This document shows, piece after piece, positions 45,741 through 54,894 of a DNA stretch of 64,000 nucleotides. The translations under genes and the position numbers were made by a program. The stretch is taken from assembly GCF_003611465.1 (NCBI RefSeq), contig NZ_RAXV01000001.1, positions 62,001-126,000 of the forward strand. The letters are read 5' to 3'. The DNA comes from Acinetobacter tianfuensis. Lineage in GTDB: Bacteria; Pseudomonadota; Gammaproteobacteria; Pseudomonadales; Moraxellaceae. Position 1 is the first letter of the stretch. Each line of letters starts with the position of its first letter. A model generated the notes under the pieces. That model was not told where the DNA came from, searched no databases, and saw only the letters and a program-made list of their open reading frames with translations.

Positions 45741-47024
45741 TTATTCAGTAAAGTTAAATTGAACAGCTGGAAGGACTCTGCCAGAAACCTCACCAAAACC
45801 GACACGTAAACCATCTTTTTCACAGTAGCCTTTCATGGTTAGCGTATCGCCATCTTGAATAAATGTACGCTGTTCACCATTTGCTAATGTAAGCGGTTTG
45901 GTCGTATTCCATGTGATTTCAAGCAGTGAGCCATAAGAGTTTGGTGTTGGGCCTGAAATCGTGCCTGACCCCATAAGGTCACCGACTTGTACATTGCAGC
46001 CGGCAATGGTGTGATGCGCTAATTGCTGCGCCATTGACCAGTACATATATTTGAAGTTGGTTTCACAAATCACATCTGCTTGAGCTGCGCCATCTGCTTG
46101 AATTTCTACAGACAGGTTAATGTCATAGCTATTGCGGCTATGGTCTTCACGAAGATAGGCCAGCGGCTGAGGGTCTTGGACTGGAGAATGTGTTTTAAAG
46201 GGTTCAAGCGCATCTAAAGTGACAATCCAAGGCGAGATTGAAGATGCGAATGTTTTTGCATTGAATGGGCCTAGCGGAACGTATTCCCACTGCTGCAAGT
46301 CACGTGCAGACCAGTCATTGAACAGCACCATGCCAAAGATATGATCCCAAGCATTTTCAATGCTGATCGGCTCGCCTAATTTGTTGGGTTTGCCAATAAT
46401 GAAACCTGTTTCTAATTCAAAGTCGAGCTTGCGGCAAGCTGAAAACTCGGGACGCTCTGCAGTTGGCAATTTAATTTGACCCGATGGGCGAACAATGTCT
46501 GTGCCGCTCACAATGACTGAGCTTGCACGTCCGTTATAGCCTACAGGCAGTTCAGACCAGTTGGCTAAAAGTGCATTTTTAGGGTCGCGGAACATAGAGC
46601 CAACATTTGTTGCATGTTCTTTTGATGAGTAAAAATCTGTATAGCCAGGAACATGGACCGGTAAATGCAATGTTACTTCTGATTGTTTAAAAAATACTTT
46701 TTGACGTAATTCACTGTTGTCACGCAGTTCTGGGTGATCTGCTGAAAGCAATGTTTGCAATTCAGTGCGGACTTTAGACCAGTTGGCTTTGCCTGACTCA
46801 ATGAATTTGTTGAGTGTTGCTTGATTGAAATATGTTTCGCCAGCTTGGAGGTTTAAAAAGCCATTTGCTTCTAAGGCAGCAAGGTCTACGGCCCATTCAC
46901 CTAAAGCCACAGCTGCGCGGCGTGTGCCTGCAGGTGTCTCGCTGAATATGCCGTATGGCAAATTCTGAATAGGGAAGTCCGAGTTTTGTGCAATTTCAAT
47001 AAATGATTTCAATTGGCTAGTCAT
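45741..47024 (-). CDS. fahA: Fumarylacetoacetase
   Basis: A 427-residue fumarylacetoacetate hydrolase giving fumarate and acetoacetate, the last step of homogentisate breakdown. Family segments are PVHVPGYTDFYSSKEHATNV (metal and active-site His/Asp region), FELETGFIIGKPN and NDWSARDLQQWEYVPLGPF. ATG 47024 (MTSQLKSFIEIAQ) sits behind AAGGAAC at a good distance; the longer frame from 47060 is less likely. It is the first gene of fahA-maiA-VOC, divergent from an IclR regulator with operator-like palindromes between. Confidence 0.95.
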   Translation of the reverse strand: MTSQLKSFIEIAQNSDFPIQNLPYGIFSETPAGTRRAAVALGEWAVDLAALEANGFLNLQAGETYFNQATLNKFIESGKANWSKVRTELQTLLSADHPELRDNSELRQKVFFKQSEVTLHLPVHVPGYTDFYSSKEHATNVGSMFRDPKNALLANWSELPVGYNGRASSVIVSGTDIVRPSGQIKLPTAERPEFSACRKLDFELETGFIIGKPNKLGEPISIENAWDHIFGMVLFNDWSARDLQQWEYVPLGPFNAKTFASSISPWIVTLDALEPFKTHSPVQDPQPLAYLREDHSRNSYDINLSVEIQADGAAQADVICETNFKYMYWSMAQQLAHHTIAGCNVQVGDLMGSGTISGPTPNSYGSLLEITWNTTKPLTLANGEQRTFIQDGDTLTMKGYCEKDGLRVGFGEVSGRVLPAVQFNFTE

Positions 47025-47406
47025 TTCCATGTTCCTTATGTCAAAGTGACGTTTTTGCATTTCAGTGCTTTATTCATCAAATTCGGCAATTTTTATAAGA
47101 GTTTAGTGCTCATAAATGGTGTTTGTTGCTAAAAATAATTTTTAAAACAATTGTTTATGTTTGATTTGAGTCATTTTAAGACTCGCGTCTAAGAGACGTT
47201 GCATTTTGCAATTAATCTCATCATACTTATTTTTATAAATTACACAATATGTAATTTAATTATGAATTTCGTAATTATGTTTGATTTTAGATTGTCAGCA
47301 GCAAGGACACGCTTCGTATTCATTGCGATCATTTTCTTGTGTTTGACGCTTTGCAATCAGCGTGCTTCGAGTAGAATGCTGATCAAAGAAGTGAGAGTTA
47401 GGACAA
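47025..47406. promoter_or_regulatory. Divergent promoter region between fahA and the IclR gene
   Basis: About 380 bases serving fahA (minus) and iclR (plus). Contains the two palindromes described separately at 47236-47276. Confidence 0.7.
47236..47276. promoter_or_regulatory. Double palindromic operator of the homogentisate operon
   Basis: 47236-47258 has perfect arms TAAATTAC and GTAATTTA around 7 bases. 47258-47276 reads AATTATGAATTTCGTAATT, a near-perfect palindrome that matches 17 of 19 bases of 9966-9984 upstream of hpd. The pair lies between fahA and a divergent IclR regulator, the usual place for the operator of an HmgR-type repressor. Confidence 0.7.
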
Positions 47407-48186
47407 ATGTCTGAAGAAAAAATACAAGGCGGCGTGCAGTCCTTAGAAGTTGGCTTAACTGTACTTGATGCTCTGATTGCGCACCAAATGCCCATGATGC
47501 TGAAAGAACTGGCTGAAAAATTGTCGATGCACCCTGCAAAAGTCCATCGTTATGTTGTGAGCTTAGTGCGTATGAGCTATGCAAAACAGCTTGATGATGG
47601 GCGTTATGCGCTTGGTGATCAGGCATGGCGTCTGGGATTGAGCTGTATTCAGCGAACAGATGCTATACAGGCTGCTCAGCCGATGATTTATGAATTGCAC
47701 CGAAGTATTGAATGCGGGTTGCAAATTAGTAAATGGTCATCACAAGGACCGCTGATTGTGCAATGGATTGAACCGAATCAACCGGTTTCTGTTATTACAC
47801 GAGTGGGTTCGATTATGCCGCTGCTGAATTCTGCTACAGGCCGTGCATATGCTGCATTTATGAATGAAAGCATTATTCGGCCATTGCTGGAGCAGGAGTG
47901 GGCACTGAAACAAATGCAAGGACAGCCGGTTTATCCAGCCAATTGGACTGAGTTTCAGGAAATGAAACAAAGCATTGTTGAAAAAGGCGCTGCAACTGTT
48001 TCGGGCGATATGCTGGCAGGAGTGAACTCGTTCTGTGTACCAATTTTCAATGCGCATGGCGAGATTGAATTTTGTATAGCTGCATTGGGAAGTGAATGGT
48101 GCCTGCCTATAGACTTTGAAAATGAAAAGGTCAAAGCTTTAAAAGAAACGGCTCAAGCTTTGACTGCGTATATCACTCAGAGATAA
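47407..48186 (+). CDS. IclR-family regulator, probable homogentisate pathway regulator
   Basis: A 259-residue IclR-type protein: winged helix-turn-helix in residues 10-75 (QSLEVGLTVLDALIAHQMPM, then LAEKLSMHPAKVHRYVVSLV) and a C-terminal effector-binding domain (RVGSIMPLLNSATGRAYAAF, then ATVSGDMLAGVNSFCVPIFN). It is divergent from fahA-maiA-VOC. In pseudomonads an IclR protein (HmgR) represses the homogentisate genes and responds to homogentisate, so the same role is likely. A shared palindrome at hpd suggests it also controls that operon; this is inferred. Confidence 0.9.
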   Translation: MSEEKIQGGVQSLEVGLTVLDALIAHQMPMMLKELAEKLSMHPAKVHRYVVSLVRMSYAKQLDDGRYALGDQAWRLGLSCIQRTDAIQAAQPMIYELHRSIECGLQISKWSSQGPLIVQWIEPNQPVSVITRVGSIMPLLNSATGRAYAAFMNESIIRPLLEQEWALKQMQGQPVYPANWTEFQEMKQSIVEKGAATVSGDMLAGVNSFCVPIFNAHGEIEFCIAALGSEWCLPIDFENEKVKALKETAQALTAYITQR

Positions 48187-48434
48187 GCCCTTCCATTCGG
48201 CGCTTTTCTCCAAAAGTGACATTGAGGGAATCTAGCCAGTTTTTTTAGATCTAGAGAATTATCGTTGCTTTAATGGCGGTATTGTCTTGCCGGTTTCTGT
48301 CGGACAAGCGGGACTTTTTATTTTCCACTGCTAAGCGCCTTTTTTGCAGCGCTGGGTTTGGCTATGTCAATATTGGAAGAATGGCCAGATGCAAGGCCGT
48401 GGCAGTGGCTGCCACGGAAGAGGCTACAGTCAGA
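48187..48434. other. Convergent intergenic region with a strong inverted repeat
   Basis: Contains a perfect 9-bp GC-rich inverted repeat with a 3-base loop at 48397-48417. It has no T tract, so terminator function for either neighbour is doubtful. A 64-codon frame here is not convincing. Confidence 0.5.
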
Positions 48435-49619
48435 TTAGTCGTGTTTCATACCATGAGTAAGCATTAAGCTTATTAAGCATAAACAAGCGCCTAAACAGAC
48501 CACAAGGTTCATGGTTGCAGGATGATTGTTAGTGAAAAATATACTGACTAATCCGCTCATGCATGCCCCAATTGCAAATTGGGTTGAAACCGCAAGACCA
48601 GATGCAGTGCCTGCTTGCTGCGGTAAAAGTTTTAATAGATTGGCCAATGAGTTGGCGCCAATAGAACCAGTGACACCGACAAATACAGCAAGGCCAGCAA
48701 TCAGCCATACAGGTGATTCAAGCTGTAGCACGGTAATCACGGCTAAATATAGGCCTGCTAGGCAAGAAATGGCAGCCATAATCTTCAGCAGCTGATAAGC
48801 CGAATAATATTTTAATGCACGGCTATTTATACTGGTAAAAATAATGATGCTGAAAATGTTGAAGCCAAACAGCAGGGCATATTGCTGCGGGCTGAAGCCA
48901 TAATAATGAATAAATACAAAGGATGAGGCTGTGATATAGGCAAACATGCCGCCAAATGAAAAGCTGTTGCATAAAATTAAGCCAATTGCGAAACGGTTTT
49001 TCAGTACGGCCGTATAGTTGGTCAACAGGCTGGCTGGATTGGGTGCGGGCAGCCGCGCTTCAATACTGAATTTGGTCCACATTAAACAAATGACAGAGTA
49101 CACCAGCAGGAAAATAAAAATGCCATGCCAGCTCCATTGGGTTGCAATCCACGCGCCAAATACTGGGGCAATAAGAGTCGCAATCATGGTGATAATATGC
49201 ATAAGCGATAAAATTTTAGGAATTTCATCATTGTTGAAAAGATCACGCACCAAGGCGCGGGATAATACAGAAGCGCTTGCGCCGCCAATGGCCTGTAATA
49301 GCCTAAACCATTGCAGCTGCTCGATTTGCTGTGCAAAAGCGCAGCCTAAGGTCGCAAAAATATAAATCAGCATACCCATTATTAACAGCTTTTTACGGCC
49401 ATAACGGTCAGACAGCGGGCCATAGATCAGCATGCCAATACTAAAGCCGATCAAAAAAATAGTGATGGTCTTTTGCACTTGGCTAACATGGGTATTTAAA
49501 TCCGAAGCAATGAATGGGAGGCTTGGAAGATACATATCAATAGAAAGCGGCCCAAAAGCCACTAATGCGCCCAATAAAACAATCAGTGACTTGGGCGGGG
49601 TGCGGCGGGAATCAATCAT
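48435..49619 (-). CDS. Bcr/CflA-family MFS efflux transporter
   Basis: A 394-residue major facilitator with 12 predicted helices. The N-terminal ALVAFGPLSIDMYLPSLPFI and the loop GPLSDRYGRKKLL are hallmarks of the Bcr/CflA drug-resistance branch. Its ATG overlaps the last 8 bases of hpaA, so the two are co-transcribed; this suggests a role linked to 4-hydroxyphenylacetate, for example export of toxic intermediates, though drug efflux is the family norm. No clear terminator follows. Confidence 0.9.
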   Translation of the reverse strand: MIDSRRTPPKSLIVLLGALVAFGPLSIDMYLPSLPFIASDLNTHVSQVQKTITIFLIGFSIGMLIYGPLSDRYGRKKLLIMGMLIYIFATLGCAFAQQIEQLQWFRLLQAIGGASASVLSRALVRDLFNNDEIPKILSLMHIITMIATLIAPVFGAWIATQWSWHGIFIFLLVYSVICLMWTKFSIEARLPAPNPASLLTNYTAVLKNRFAIGLILCNSFSFGGMFAYITASSFVFIHYYGFSPQQYALLFGFNIFSIIIFTSINSRALKYYSAYQLLKIMAAISCLAGLYLAVITVLQLESPVWLIAGLAVFVGVTGSIGANSLANLLKLLPQQAGTASGLAVSTQFAIGACMSGLVSIFFTNNHPATMNLVVCLGACLCLISLMLTHGMKHD

Positions 49620-50553
49620 AATTTAAGGTTCGGGCTGTGTTGAGGTGCTGGTTGCGGTAATCTGAGGGGCGCAGGCCTGCATGACGGGTAAAGAAACGGC
49701 TGAAATAGGCAGGATCTTTAAAACCCAATTGATAGCACACCGTATTGATTGTGGCATCGGAGAAAATAAGCTGGCGTTTTGCTTCTTGCATTTGGCGGTC
49801 AAAGATCAATTTTTTGGAAGAAATGTCAGCCACGCGGCGGCAAATGTCATTTAAACGCGTTTCAGTGACGTTCAGCTGTTTGGCATATTCACTGAGCGGC
49901 CAATGTTCCAGAAAGTGATTTTCAATCAGTTCGTTAAATGCGCGGAAAGTTGCAAGATCCCCGCTGCAGCTGTTAATACGCGGCGCAGTTACATCACCCA
50001 AGCGGATCATTTGAATAAAAATCAAAGAGACCAGATTACGCAGAGCAGGCTGACGGTTGGCTTTATTGGTTTGGAACTCTTTTTGTAAATCAATAAAGTA
50101 ACGTTCGAGCTGAATCAGGTCGTCGGCATTTTCTTTTTTAAGGCTGTCGATTGAGATACACAAGGGCACGATATTTTGCACCTTTAAGTCTACTTGCAGT
50201 AAAGGCCAGACTAAATTTTGCTGAACCGTGAGCACATGGCCTTCACACATTGGATCGGTAATAAATGAGTGCGCTACGGAAGGCGGAGTGAGAAAACAGA
50301 CTGGCGCATTGCAGACGTATTTCACATCATCTAAAAAGATGCGGATAGACCCTTTGGTGAAATAGTGAATTTGAAAAAAGCCGTCATGACGGTGGGCTGG
50401 CATGTTCACGCCAAAGAAATCCGCCAGCTTCCCTTGCGAGTCGTAATGAATTTCTGAATTCATGTAGCGCTGGTCATAAACCTCGCCTAATTTGATGTTG
50501 GGGATTTGCATCTGATTCATACCTTCGAGTCCATGAAAAGTATAATTTTTCAA
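49612..50553 (-). CDS. hpaA: AraC-family activator of 4-hydroxyphenylacetate catabolism
   Basis: A protein of up to 313 residues with an N-terminal cupin-like effector domain (HRHDGFFQIHYFTKGSIRIF) and a C-terminal AraC/XylS double helix-turn-helix (LSEYAKQLNVTETRLNDICR and INTVCYQLGFKDPAYFSRFF). This layout matches HpaA, which binds 4-hydroxyphenylacetate and activates hpa genes. It is divergent from hpaG1. Alternative starts at 50520 or 50511 would shorten it by 11 or 14 residues; GAAGG lies just before the former. A tandem repeat in the 117-base divergent promoter is its likely binding site. Confidence 0.9.
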   Translation of the reverse strand: MKNYTFHGLEGMNQMQIPNIKLGEVYDQRYMNSEIHYDSQGKLADFFGVNMPAHRHDGFFQIHYFTKGSIRIFLDDVKYVCNAPVCFLTPPSVAHSFITDPMCEGHVLTVQQNLVWPLLQVDLKVQNIVPLCISIDSLKKENADDLIQLERYFIDLQKEFQTNKANRQPALRNLVSLIFIQMIRLGDVTAPRINSCSGDLATFRAFNELIENHFLEHWPLSEYAKQLNVTETRLNDICRRVADISSKKLIFDRQMQEAKRQLIFSDATINTVCYQLGFKDPAYFSRFFTRHAGLRPSDYRNQHLNTARTLNYD

Positions 50554-50580
50554 CTTTACCTGTAAAAAGGACTTGAAAAA

Positions 50581-50622
50581 AGTTAATATGTTAATTATAA
50601 AGTTAATATATTAATTAAATTT
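50581..50622 (+). promoter_or_regulatory. Tandem 20-bp direct repeat in the hpaA/hpaG1 promoter
   Basis: 50581-50600 (AGTTAATATGTTAATTATAA) and 50601-50620 (AGTTAATATATTAATTAAAT) are adjacent direct repeats, identical at 17 of 20 positions. A 20-bp spacing (two helix turns) in direct orientation is typical of AraC-family binding sites, and hpaA is divergent here. Copies of the unit occur at 34481, 39813 (inverted) and 62867. Confidence 0.7.
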
Positions 50623-50670
50623 CAAAATGTCTAGTCAAATATTGACCAGATCATCAGTAGAGAGTCTCAA

Positions 50671-51330
50671 ATGAGTGAGTTAAAAAGCATCAGCATGGAT
50701 GGTAATATTTTTGGTATCACATTGAATTACAAATGCTTATATGAAAAACTTCAGGCGCAGTTCAATGAGAAGCCTTATGTGAATGAGCCGAAAAAGCCGG
50801 TTCTATTTATTAAAACACCAAATACGCGAAATGCATCTGGAAATATTGTCATTAAGAAAAAAGGCGAGATTTTGCAAGCAGGCCCTGCGCTTGGCATCGT
50901 GATCGGCAAAAGTACCAGCCGTGTTGCGGAAAATGATGCTTTAGCACATGTAGCGGGTTTTGTGACTGTCAATGAACTGAGTCTTCCGGAAGACAGCTAC
51001 TACCGTCCAGCCATTAAAGCCAAATGCCAAGATGGTTTCTGTGTACTGGGTACACCAGTCGCTGCAGATGCAGTGACAGATCTGAATAATTTGACGCTGC
51101 GTGTTTATGTCAATGGTGAGTTAAAGCAAGAAGGCAACACAGCCAATTGGATTCGTACACCTGCGCAAATTATTGAAGAAATTTCTGAATATATGCCGCT
51201 GAATGAAGGCGACATTATTTTAACTGGCACACCGTTTGGCCGTGTGGACTTAAATGCAGGTGATGAAGTTCGTGTGGAAATCGATCAGCTCGGCTCAGTG
51301 ACAAATACAATTCAGGAAGAAGGGAACTAA
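50671..51330 (+). CDS. hpaG1: 4-hydroxyphenylacetate degradation isomerase/decarboxylase, N-terminal-type subunit
   Basis: A 219-residue protein corresponding to the N-terminal half of fused E. coli HpaG (HpcE), a fumarylacetoacetase-fold protein that decarboxylates 5-oxopent-3-ene-1,2,5-tricarboxylate. LPEDSYYRPAIKAKCQDGFC and ILTGTPFGRVDLNAGDEV match closely. In E. coli both halves are one protein; here they are separate genes three bases apart. It is the first gene of the hpa operon. Confidence 0.92.
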   Translation: MSELKSISMDGNIFGITLNYKCLYEKLQAQFNEKPYVNEPKKPVLFIKTPNTRNASGNIVIKKKGEILQAGPALGIVIGKSTSRVAENDALAHVAGFVTVNELSLPEDSYYRPAIKAKCQDGFCVLGTPVAADAVTDLNNLTLRVYVNGELKQEGNTANWIRTPAQIIEEISEYMPLNEGDIILTGTPFGRVDLNAGDEVRVEIDQLGSVTNTIQEEGN

Positions 51331-51333
51331 GAC

Positions 51334-52095
51334 ATGAAAACTGCACGCATTCGCTATAACAATGAAATTTTAGAAGTTCAGGTCAATGATGAGCTTCAAG
51401 TGACCCTTCCAAATGGTGAAGTTGTAGAAGAAAAAGCAGTTGAATGGCTGCCGCCTGCAAACGGCACTATGTTTGCGCTAGGCCTGAATTATGCAGACCA
51501 TGCACGTGAGTTGGCATTTGAACCGCCTAAAGAGCCGTTGATTTTCATTAAAGCGCCAAACACATATACAGGCCATAACGAAAATACTTGGCGTCCGGAC
51601 AATGTTGAATACATGCACTATGAGTGTGAGCTGGTTGCTGTGATTGGCAAAACGGCGAAAAATGTAAAACGTGAAGATGCGTTGGATTACGTTGCAGGTT
51701 ACACACTATGTAACGACTACGCAATCCGTGACTTTTTAGAAAACTACTACCGTCCGAATTTACGTGTGAAGAACCGTCATTCGACGACGCCAGTAGGTCC
51801 TTACATTATTGATAAATCATTGGTTCCATCGCCAAATAACCTTGTATTAAAAACTTGGGTGAATGGTGAGCTTCGTCAAGAAGGTACAACCTCAGACATG
51901 ATTTTTGATGTGCCATTCTTAATTGAATACATCTCATCATTTATGACTTTACAGCCGGGCGACATGATCGCAACGGGTACACCAGAAGGCTTATCTGATG
52001 TCGTTCCGGGTGACGAAGTTGTCGTTGAAATTGAGGGCGTGGGTAAGCTGCGCAACTTCATTGTTTCAGAATCAGAATTTTTTAAAACAGCATAA
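51334..52095 (+). CDS. hpaG2: 4-hydroxyphenylacetate degradation isomerase/decarboxylase, C-terminal-type subunit
   Basis: A 253-residue fumarylacetoacetase-fold protein matching the C-terminal half of E. coli HpaG, which isomerises 2-hydroxyhepta-2,4-diene-1,7-dioate to the 2-oxo form. FALGLNYADHARELAFEPPK, EYMHYECELV (metal-binding acidic residues) and MIATGTPEGLSDVVPGDEVV are visible. An extra ~40-residue N-terminal segment (KTARIRYNNEILEVQVND) precedes the catalytic domain. It probably forms a complex with HpaG1. Confidence 0.93.
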   Translation: MKTARIRYNNEILEVQVNDELQVTLPNGEVVEEKAVEWLPPANGTMFALGLNYADHARELAFEPPKEPLIFIKAPNTYTGHNENTWRPDNVEYMHYECELVAVIGKTAKNVKREDALDYVAGYTLCNDYAIRDFLENYYRPNLRVKNRHSTTPVGPYIIDKSLVPSPNNLVLKTWVNGELRQEGTTSDMIFDVPFLIEYISSFMTLQPGDMIATGTPEGLSDVVPGDEVVVEIEGVGKLRNFIVSESEFFKTA

Positions 52096-52113
52096 GGTTA
52101 AAGGATTAACAGC

Positions 52114-53574
52114 ATGATTAAGCATTGGATTGACGGCAAAGAAGTCGAAAGCAAAGAAACGTTTACCAACTATAACCCTGCAACCAACCAAGCGATTGGT
52201 GAAGTGGCCAGCGGCGGTCAGGAAGAAATTAACTTAGCGGTTGCTGCTGCAAAACGCGCTGCACCGGGCTGGGCAAAAACACCAGCCAAAGAACGCGCGC
52301 GTTTAATGCGTAACTTGGGCGACTTAATTGACCAAAACGTAGCGAAAATTGCGGAACTGGAAACTTTAGATACGGGTTTGCCGATTCACCAAACCAAGAA
52401 TGTTTTGATTCCTCGTGCATCACATAACTTCAACTTCTTCGCTGAAGTATGTACACGTCTAAATGGTCATACTTATCCAGTAGATGACCAAATGCTGAAC
52501 TACACACTGCACCAGCCAGTGGGGGTATGCGGTTTGGTTTCTCCTTGGAACGTACCGTTCATGACCGCGACGTGGAAAACTGCGCCATGTTTAGCATTAG
52601 GTAACACGGCTGTACTTAAAATGTCTGAGCTTTCGCCGTTAACAGCAAATGAGCTGGGCCGTTTAGCGCTGGAAGCGGGTATTCCAGAAGGCGTATTTAA
52701 CGTGGTTCAAGGTTATGGCGCAAATGCAGGTGATGCACTGGTGAAACACCCTGATGTACGCGCAATTTCATTCACAGGCGGTACAGCAACTGGCCGTAAA
52801 ATCATGGCTGGCGCGGGCTTAAAAAAATACTCAATGGAACTTGGCGGTAAGTCTCCAGTGCTGATTTTTGAAGATGCAGATCTAGAGCGCGCACTTGATG
52901 CTGCACTGTTCACCATCTTCTCTTTGAACGGTGAACGTTGTACTGCAGGCAGTCGTATTTTCATTCAAGAATCGGTATATGACGAGTTTGTTAAAGAATT
53001 TGCGCGCCGCGCGAAAAACATTTTGGTAGGCGATCCGCAGGATCTGAAGACTCAAGTCGGTTCAATGATTACCAAAGCGCATTACGACAAAGTAACGGGC
53101 TATATCAAAATTGGTATGGAAGAAGGCGCGAACTTAGTTGCAGGCGGTTTAGAGCGCCCAGCAGGTCTTGCAGATCATTTGAAAAACGGTCACTTCATTC
53201 AGCCAACTGTATTTGCTGACGTTGACAACCGTATGCGTATCGCGCAAGAAGAAATCTTTGGCCCAGTGGTATGTTTGATCAAGTTCAAAGATGAAGCTGA
53301 AGCGCTTCGTTTGGCAAATGACACTGAATATGGTCTAGCATCTTATATCTGGACTCAAGACATTGGTAAGGCGCACCGTATTGCTGCAGGCATTGAAGCA
53401 GGCATGGTGTTCATTAACAGCCAAAACGTGCGTGACTTGCGTCAGCCATTTGGCGGCATTAAAGGTTCTGGTACAGGCCGTGAAGGCGGTGAGTACAGCT
53501 TAGAAGTGTTCACTGAGCTGAAAAACGTATGTATCTCAATGGGTTCACACCATATTCCAAAGTGGGGCGTGTAA
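52114..53574 (+). CDS. hpaE: 5-carboxymethyl-2-hydroxymuconate-6-semialdehyde dehydrogenase
   Basis: A 486-residue aldehyde dehydrogenase oxidising the ring-opened semialdehyde of homoprotocatechuate to 5-carboxymethyl-2-hydroxymuconate with NAD. The catalytic cysteine is in NGERCTAGSRIFI and the base in MELGGKSPV; VSPWNVPFMTATWKTAPCLA is typical of the HpaE branch. It lies between hpaG2 and hpaD with short gaps (18 and 53 bases). Confidence 0.95.
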   Translation: MIKHWIDGKEVESKETFTNYNPATNQAIGEVASGGQEEINLAVAAAKRAAPGWAKTPAKERARLMRNLGDLIDQNVAKIAELETLDTGLPIHQTKNVLIPRASHNFNFFAEVCTRLNGHTYPVDDQMLNYTLHQPVGVCGLVSPWNVPFMTATWKTAPCLALGNTAVLKMSELSPLTANELGRLALEAGIPEGVFNVVQGYGANAGDALVKHPDVRAISFTGGTATGRKIMAGAGLKKYSMELGGKSPVLIFEDADLERALDAALFTIFSLNGERCTAGSRIFIQESVYDEFVKEFARRAKNILVGDPQDLKTQVGSMITKAHYDKVTGYIKIGMEEGANLVAGGLERPAGLADHLKNGHFIQPTVFADVDNRMRIAQEEIFGPVVCLIKFKDEAEALRLANDTEYGLASYIWTQDIGKAHRIAAGIEAGMVFINSQNVRDLRQPFGGIKGSGTGREGGEYSLEVFTELKNVCISMGSHHIPKWGV

Positions 53575-53627
53575 ACGCTCCCTTCGGGAAATGAATAAAG
53601 CATTTTAAAATTTCAGGAAGAAAGAAT

Positions 53628-54476
53628 ATGGGTAAGCTCGCTTTAGCTGCAAAAATTACGCATGTGCCATCGATGTATTTGTCTGAACTGCCGGGCCCGC
53701 AAAATGGCTGCCGTCAAGCCGCGATTGACGGTCATATTGAAATTGGCCGCCGCTGCCGTGAACTGGGTGTAGATACTATTGTGGTTTTTGACAGCCATTG
53801 GCTGGTGAACAGTGCTTTTCATATTAACTGCGGCGCGCATTTCGAAGGCGTGTATACCAGTAATGAACTGCCGCACTTCATTAAAAATATGGAATTCGAT
53901 TACGACGGCAACCCTGAATTCGGTCAATTGATGCAAGAAGAAATTGCAAAAACCGGTATTCGTGTTCAAGCGCATAACATCGAAAGCTTGCATCTTGAAT
54001 ACGGTACATTGGTTCCAATGCGTTATATGAACCAAGACAAAAAATTTAAAGTGGTTTCTGTCTCTGCGTTCCTCACGTCGCATGAACTGCAAGACAGCCG
54101 TAAATTTGGCGAAGGCTTGTTAAACGCGATTGAAAAATACGACGGTACAGTTGCAGTATTTGCCAGCGGTTCATTGTCACATCGCTTTATTTGGGACCGT
54201 GAAGCGCATCGCGGTATGGACTCTTATACCCGTGAGTGGGACCGTCAAGTCGATAAACACGTGGTCGGCATGTGGGAACGCGCTGAGTGGAAAGAATTCA
54301 CAGACATGCTGCCTGAATATGCAGAGTACTGTTATGGCGAAGGCGGTATGCATGACACCGCAATGCTATTGGGCTTATTGGGCTGGGATAGCTACAGCAA
54401 GCCTGTTGAAATCGTAACGCCAGCTTTCCCAAGCTCAGGCACAGGTCAAATTAACGCGATTTTCCCAGTGGAATAA
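53628..54476 (+). CDS. hpaD: 3,4-dihydroxyphenylacetate 2,3-dioxygenase
   Basis: A 282-residue class III (LigB-type) extradiol ring-cleavage dioxygenase that opens homoprotocatechuate next to the hydroxyls. The N-terminal KITHVPSMYLSELPGPQNGC supplies the first iron-ligand His, VVFDSHWLV the second, and the acidic ligand lies in the C-terminal half. Length is as in E. coli HpaD. A 15-base gap separates it from hpaF. Confidence 0.95.
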   Translation: MGKLALAAKITHVPSMYLSELPGPQNGCRQAAIDGHIEIGRRCRELGVDTIVVFDSHWLVNSAFHINCGAHFEGVYTSNELPHFIKNMEFDYDGNPEFGQLMQEEIAKTGIRVQAHNIESLHLEYGTLVPMRYMNQDKKFKVVSVSAFLTSHELQDSRKFGEGLLNAIEKYDGTVAVFASGSLSHRFIWDREAHRGMDSYTREWDRQVDKHVVGMWERAEWKEFTDMLPEYAEYCYGEGGMHDTAMLLGLLGWDSYSKPVEIVTPAFPSSGTGQINAIFPVE

Positions 54477-54490
54477 CAGGAGTCCAGATC

Positions 54491-54880
54491 ATGCCTCATT
54501 TTACAGCCGAATACAGCGCCAATATTAAAGATGACATCGACTTTCAGGACTTCTTTAATAAGGTAAATACTTTCTTGGGTGCAACAGGCGTATTCCCCTT
54601 AGGCGGCATCCGCAGCCGCGCAATCCGTATGGATGACTATGTGATTGCCGATGCCAAGCACGATTATGCATTTATCCATATGACCTTAAAGGTTGGGGCT
54701 GGTCGAGATTTGGAAACGCGGCAGCGTGTAGCAGAAGAACTCTTCGCGCTGATCGACGCATACTTTAAGCCTTTAAAAGACAAACGTCTGCTGGCGGTCT
54801 CTTTTGAAATGACAGAACTTGATCCGGTATTGAATTACAAATCTAACAATATCCATCAATTTTTGAATGCACAGAAATAA
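54491..54880 (+). CDS. hpaF: 5-carboxymethyl-2-hydroxymuconate delta-isomerase
   Basis: A 129-residue isomerase of the tautomerase superfamily (CHMI). The N-terminal proline after Met ([15 protein letters not shown]) is the catalytic base in this family; [20 protein letters not shown] is also typical. It follows hpaD by 14 bases with an ACAGGAGT ribosome site. Confidence 0.94.
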   Translation: MPHFTAEYSANIKDDIDFQDFFNKVNTFLGATGVFPLGGIRSRAIRMDDYVIADAKHDYAFIHMTLKVGAGRDLETRQRVAEELFALIDAYFKPLKDKRLLAVSFEMTELDPVLNYKSNNIHQFLNAQK

Positions 54881-54894
54881 AAGGATTTATACAT

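Noticed and set aside
47199-47414. 71-codon frame across the fahA/iclR intergenic region
   Set aside because: It covers the operator palindromes and overlaps the IclR start; explained by the AT-rich promoter.
48273-48467. 64-codon frame between the IclR and MFS genes
   Set aside because: No ribosome site, odd composition and overlap with the MFS gene 3' end.
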